From a virus, in IMG/VR virus record IMGVR_UViG_3300030385_000359, positions 5,086 to 27,395 of that record: a stretch of DNA of 22,310 bases. One strand, written 5' to 3'. Of this stretch, positions 19,244-22,310 are shown piece by piece (within the stretch, counting starts at the first letter, position 1; the number at the start of each line of letters is the position of its first letter). The position numbers and the translations under genes were made by a program. The notes under the pieces were generated by a model. It was given only the letters and a program-made list of their open reading frames with translations. It had not been told where the DNA came from and ran no database searches.

Positions 19244-19814
19244 TACAAAAATAGAAATTGATAAGTTTGGAGCGAGGGTTCTAAAACTTGCTATCATTAA
19301 TTTGGGAGCGACAAGGACTATTGATGGAAAGAAAAGAGTAACCAATCAATCGGGCAATTTAGCAAAGTCATTAGACTATCACGTTAAGCAGAAAAGAGGA
19401 AAAGGTGGAATGTTTGAACGTGGATTTGATTTAGAATTTACCAGTTCTAAAGACTATGCTTCATTCATTGAGCAAGGTGTTAAAGGTTCGGAAAGTACTA
19501 AACCATCAGCATCAAAAAGCCCTTTCAAATACAAGTCCAAAAATTTACCGAAAGGAGTATTAGCTGACTGGATAAAGAATAAGCCAATCCGTCTGAGGGA
19601 TAAGGATGGCAAGTTCCAAACAAAAACAGAATCCCGAATGAAGTCTTTAGAGTTTATGCTCGGGAGAGCTATTGCTACGAAAGGTATATCGGCAAGGCAT
19701 TACCTTAAAGATGCAGTAGAGAAAGCGATAGCATCAGATGGAGGCAATGTAGGAGTCGCAATGGCATTAGACCATATCAAAAACGATTTAATTCCAAAAC
19801 TAAAACAAAAATAA
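19233..19814 (+). CDS. HK97 gp10-like neck/tail completion protein
   Basis: A 193-residue, basic protein. The pattern of GNLAKSLDYHV, then EFTSSKDYASFIEQGVKG with a nearby SKSPFKYKSK, and GISARHYLKDAVEKAI near the C-terminus matches the HK97 gp10-like family: a N-L-x-x-S segment, Y-A-x-x-I-E-x-G, then P/A-R-x-Y-L. These proteins act at the head-tail interface. It overlaps genes on both sides by 11 and 1 base. The C-terminal extension past the family core is helical and lysine-rich. Confidence 0.6.
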   Translation: MRGSTKIEIDKFGARVLKLAIINLGATRTIDGKKRVTNQSGNLAKSLDYHVKQKRGKGGMFERGFDLEFTSSKDYASFIEQGVKGSESTKPSASKSPFKYKSKNLPKGVLADWIKNKPIRLRDKDGKFQTKTESRMKSLEFMLGRAIATKGISARHYLKDAVEKAIASDGGNVGVAMALDHIKNDLIPKLKQK

Positions 19815-21307
19815 TGGCACTCACTTTAGCAATGAACGATAGCAATTTCAATATAAGCTCGGGGATAAACTTAGCTTATATTACTCATGACGGAAACGAT
19901 TCGGGAGGGAGTCCAATAACGAAATACAAATTTAGGTATTTGCTTGATTTGACATATACGATTGATAATAACGGAACATTGCCAACGACTAAGACAGTAT
20001 CTTTCACACAACAACAAAATCAAGACGGAGCAGGGATATTCAGTCTATCTGAAATTTACCAATCAACAGTATCTCCAATGATTGTATCAAGGTTCAAAGC
20101 TGATGCTCCTGCGACAACTGTTCCAAATCAATACGCAAGCATTCACAATATGCCGAACGATAATACTGCTATTGGAAAGTTGTTTTCGTGGGGAGTATTA
20201 TCAAATGCAATAGGAATGGAAGCATTCAAAGGAAATGCTAATGTAATGAATTTGAAGTTCTACGAAATGTATGCAACGACATCGGGAGGAATTCCAACGA
20301 AGCAAGTTTGGTCAGAAAAAGAAAAAACAATCTTTATGATGTGGGGAAGAGGTCAAGAAGATGAAGGAGTTGTTATTGATTTCAGTCAATATGAATTAGA
20401 TGGAACGAGTAAGAAATTTCTATCTTCAAATTACAATAATGTTTCAACTGACAAATTCAATATCAACATTGGAGCAAACGAATATCACACTATTGCTTTT
20501 CTGAATAGATGTGCCATAAACACATCAGCAGACACTTATAGAATCAAGGTACAATATTTTGATTCAGCAAATTCTTCACTCGGTTCTTTATACTTGAATA
20601 ATACAACGACATCGGGAGGTGCTTATTATACGACTGCTTCGGATGGCGAAGATGAATCGTTCTATTTGTATGCAGGAATTGGATTAGATAACTTGCAAAA
20701 GATTGATACTTCGGAAGCTTCTTATTCGGGAACTCTTCCCGATTCTGTCGCAGGTGGTCGGTCAGCGATTGCTTATTATGTAGTGAAAATTCAAACAAGC
20801 GCAGGAGTTGATATGTCGGCACGTTATGACTTTACAATAACAAGCTATTGCGATAGATACGAGCAAAGTCGATTAGCATATATGAATAGATTTGGAGCGT
20901 GGGAATACATTACATTGAACCGAGAAAAGACTGAGGAATTAAAGATTAAGAGGGAATCAATTACAAAGCCTTTAATTAATCAAGCCAGTTCGTTTGCTCA
21001 ATTTGGAGATGCATATTTGAATTCAGTTTATCCATTAGATGTAGCAAAGCAAGGAACAATGACAACTTCTGTCAAAGGAACAGAAACATTCACTTTGTTT
21101 ACTGATAATCTAAAGGACTATGAAATAGAACAAATCAAAGACTTAATGCTTTCTCCTCAAATACATTTATTAGACGGAGCGAATGCTAAAGCGTTGATGC
21201 TTGAAACGAGTAACATGAAATTGAAAGGAGATAAAAATACTGGATTATTCAAGTACGAATTGAAATTCAAATATGCTAATCCAAAGCATAGACAAACACT
21301 TTCATAA
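19814..21307 (+). CDS. Large tail/baseplate structural protein
   Basis: A 497-residue beta-rich protein, TAATG-coupled on both sides. It has an N-terminal YKFRYLLDLTYTI, several threonine/glycine-rich strands, and a striking SRLAYMNRFGAWEYITLNRE about residue 350, a hallmark (L-x-x-x-N-R-x-G-x-W-D/E-Y) of tail structural proteins in Bacteroidetes phages, perhaps distal-tail-like. The C-terminus is helical then strand-rich (EIEQIKDLMLSPQIHLLDG). No tape measure is visible in this window. Exact position in the tail is not readable from sequence. Confidence 0.55.
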   Translation: MALTLAMNDSNFNISSGINLAYITHDGNDSGGSPITKYKFRYLLDLTYTIDNNGTLPTTKTVSFTQQQNQDGAGIFSLSEIYQSTVSPMIVSRFKADAPATTVPNQYASIHNMPNDNTAIGKLFSWGVLSNAIGMEAFKGNANVMNLKFYEMYATTSGGIPTKQVWSEKEKTIFMMWGRGQEDEGVVIDFSQYELDGTSKKFLSSNYNNVSTDKFNINIGANEYHTIAFLNRCAINTSADTYRIKVQYFDSANSSLGSLYLNNTTTSGGAYYTTASDGEDESFYLYAGIGLDNLQKIDTSEASYSGTLPDSVAGGRSAIAYYVVKIQTSAGVDMSARYDFTITSYCDRYEQSRLAYMNRFGAWEYITLNREKTEELKIKRESITKPLINQASSFAQFGDAYLNSVYPLDVAKQGTMTTSVKGTETFTLFTDNLKDYEIEQIKDLMLSPQIHLLDGANAKALMLETSNMKLKGDKNTGLFKYELKFKYANPKHRQTLS

Positions 21308-22310
21308 TGGCAACACAGATACGAGTTAAGACACAAGACGATTCAAGAGTTGTTTATTTGGATTTATCCGATTCACAGCCTATGACATCGAATTTTCAGT
21401 TCAAAGATATTCAGTCGTTTGATAAGAACAAAGGGAATCATACTTACAATTTTAGGCTTCCATCTACTCCGAATAACGATTTATTCTTCGGGCAATATTT
21501 TGAAGTAAATCAGCAAGGAAATTACAATCCTAAAATTAAGGTAGAAGCAACAATCACGAAAGATACTATTGATGTCTTTAACGGTTATCTTCAATTGACA
21601 AATGTGTTCGTCAAGAATGAAGTACAATCGTTTTATGAATGCGTAGTCTTTAGTTCTGTTGCAAGTTTAGGTCAAATCTTACAAGGGAAGTATCTATCTG
21701 AATTTGATTTTGACGAATACGACCATTCTATCACAATGACAACCGTAACAGAATCAATGAATAGAGCATCTACTCCGTTATTCAATGGAGATATTATTTA
21801 TTCATTATATGATTATGGAGCGCAATTCTATGGAGGGGACGAAGATGGTGCTATAAGTTTTCAATCTACTCCTTTAAATGTAATGAATTTAAGACCGCAG
21901 ATTCGAGTCAATAAAGTAATTGATAAGATATTAACTGCATCAGGATTTAGCTACACATCTGATTTCATTGATAACGAGATGGATGATTTGTATATGGAAT
22001 TGAACTCGGGAGGGGATGGAGTTGTAACAAGTTTAAATTCCAATCTTTATAAGGTTAATGTCTATTCTGATGGAAATCAGACAATCGGTTCTTCAAACGG
22101 TTATCACACGATTAAGAATAACGATACGACAAATCCTAACTATTCAAATGAATCGAACGAATTAAGCGAAACGACTGGAATCTATTCTCCGTCAAGTTTA
22201 TGGTTATTAACTTCATGGACGTTTGAATGTCATTTCACTTGCCCTTCTTCAATGAACGGAACTCAATATAGACTTGTTCTATATGATATAACGGACAGCG
22301 TACATATCTC
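21307..22310 (+). CDS. Partial tail/baseplate protein
   Basis: ATG 21307 (TAATG with the previous gene) opens a frame that stays open to the window end, 334 residues seen. The N-terminus (FQFKDIQSFDKNKGNHTYNF, RLPSTPNNDLFFG, YNPKIKVEATITKDTIDVFN, GYLQLTNVF) has the pattern of a hub or baseplate protein that in Bacteroidetes phages follows the N-R-x-G-W protein: a GNHTYNFRLP strand, then NPKIKVEA. Later it becomes rich in Ser, Asn, Thr and Tyr, beta-sheet-like, with no recognised enzymatic motif. The C-terminus is outside the window. Confidence 0.6.
   Translation, partial: MATQIRVKTQDDSRVVYLDLSDSQPMTSNFQFKDIQSFDKNKGNHTYNFRLPSTPNNDLFFGQYFEVNQQGNYNPKIKVEATITKDTIDVFNGYLQLTNVFVKNEVQSFYECVVFSSVASLGQILQGKYLSEFDFDEYDHSITMTTVTESMNRASTPLFNGDIIYSLYDYGAQFYGGDEDGAISFQSTPLNVMNLRPQIRVNKVIDKILTASGFSYTSDFIDNEMDDLYMELNSGGDGVVTSLNSNLYKVNVYSDGNQTIGSSNGYHTIKNNDTTNPNYSNESNELSETTGIYSPSSLWLLTSWTFECHFTCPSSMNGTQYRLVLYDITDSVHI

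Noticed and set aside
20544-20822. Minus-strand frame of 92 codons in the tail gene
   Set aside because: Antisense shadow of an intact structural gene, Leu/His/Gln-rich and without start signals.
1-22310. CRISPR arrays, tRNA genes, insertion sequences, integrase or attachment sites
   Set aside because: I found no regularly spaced repeats, cloverleaf sequences, transposase or integrase motifs, or long direct repeats in the window.

Overview
The window is a tightly packed piece of a tailed double-stranded DNA phage genome. Every gene I can support is on the + strand, and most neighbouring genes abut or overlap (ATGA, TAATG or 8-30 base overlaps). The host is most likely a member of the Bacteroidetes, probably a flavobacterium-like organism. 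I base this on the low GC content, on A-rich gene leaders in place of Shine-Dalgarno sites, on one near-perfect Bacteroidetes promoter (TTG, 20 bases, TATATTTG at 4180-4210), and on protein families typical of Bacteroidetes phages (portal with a C-terminal extension, DUF6712-like connector, DUF6633-like replication protein, sigma-like gene beside the terminase).

Layout. 1-3041: end of a structural gene, portal protein, spike-base-like protein and head-tail connector. 3031-4137: a lysis-like cassette with an M15 peptidase and three tiny membrane proteins. 4138-4532: mostly non-coding, with a promoter, an inverted repeat and a GNRA-loop hairpin. 4533-7599: about a dozen small unknown early-type genes. 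Between two of them, at 5017-5075, lies a complete type I hammerhead self-cleaving ribozyme with every core base in place. 7657-10727: replication and recombination (SSB-like protein with a DDLPF tip, terminator, HTH protein, replication initiator, DUF6633-like protein, HTH_39-like protein, HNH nuclease, VRR-NUC nuclease). 10714-14065: a full 7-deazaguanine DNA-modification operon. 14035-16376: ParB-like protein and small and large terminase. 16366-17308: sigma-70-like factor and a Cys-rich protein. 17317-22310: a tail-chaperone-like gene pair joined by a T9 slippery site (-1 frameshift), a tail completion protein fused to a LamG-like domain, an HK97 gp10-like neck protein and two large tail or baseplate proteins, the last running off the window.

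How it works together. The deazaguanine operon is sufficient on paper to turn GTP into preQ0 (FolE, QueD, QueE, QueC) and insert it into DNA (DpdA-like transglycosylase). The FolE carries an extra N-terminal phosphoribosyltransferase-like domain. By eye I found no GATC, GGCC or CCGG in the whole 22.3 kb, which would fit strong restriction pressure and the anti-restriction role expected of the modification. The most unusual signals are the ribozyme inside the early operon, the PRTase-FolE fusion, the missing tetranucleotides, the T9 frameshift, and a virion gene set split into two blocks by the replication and modification region.
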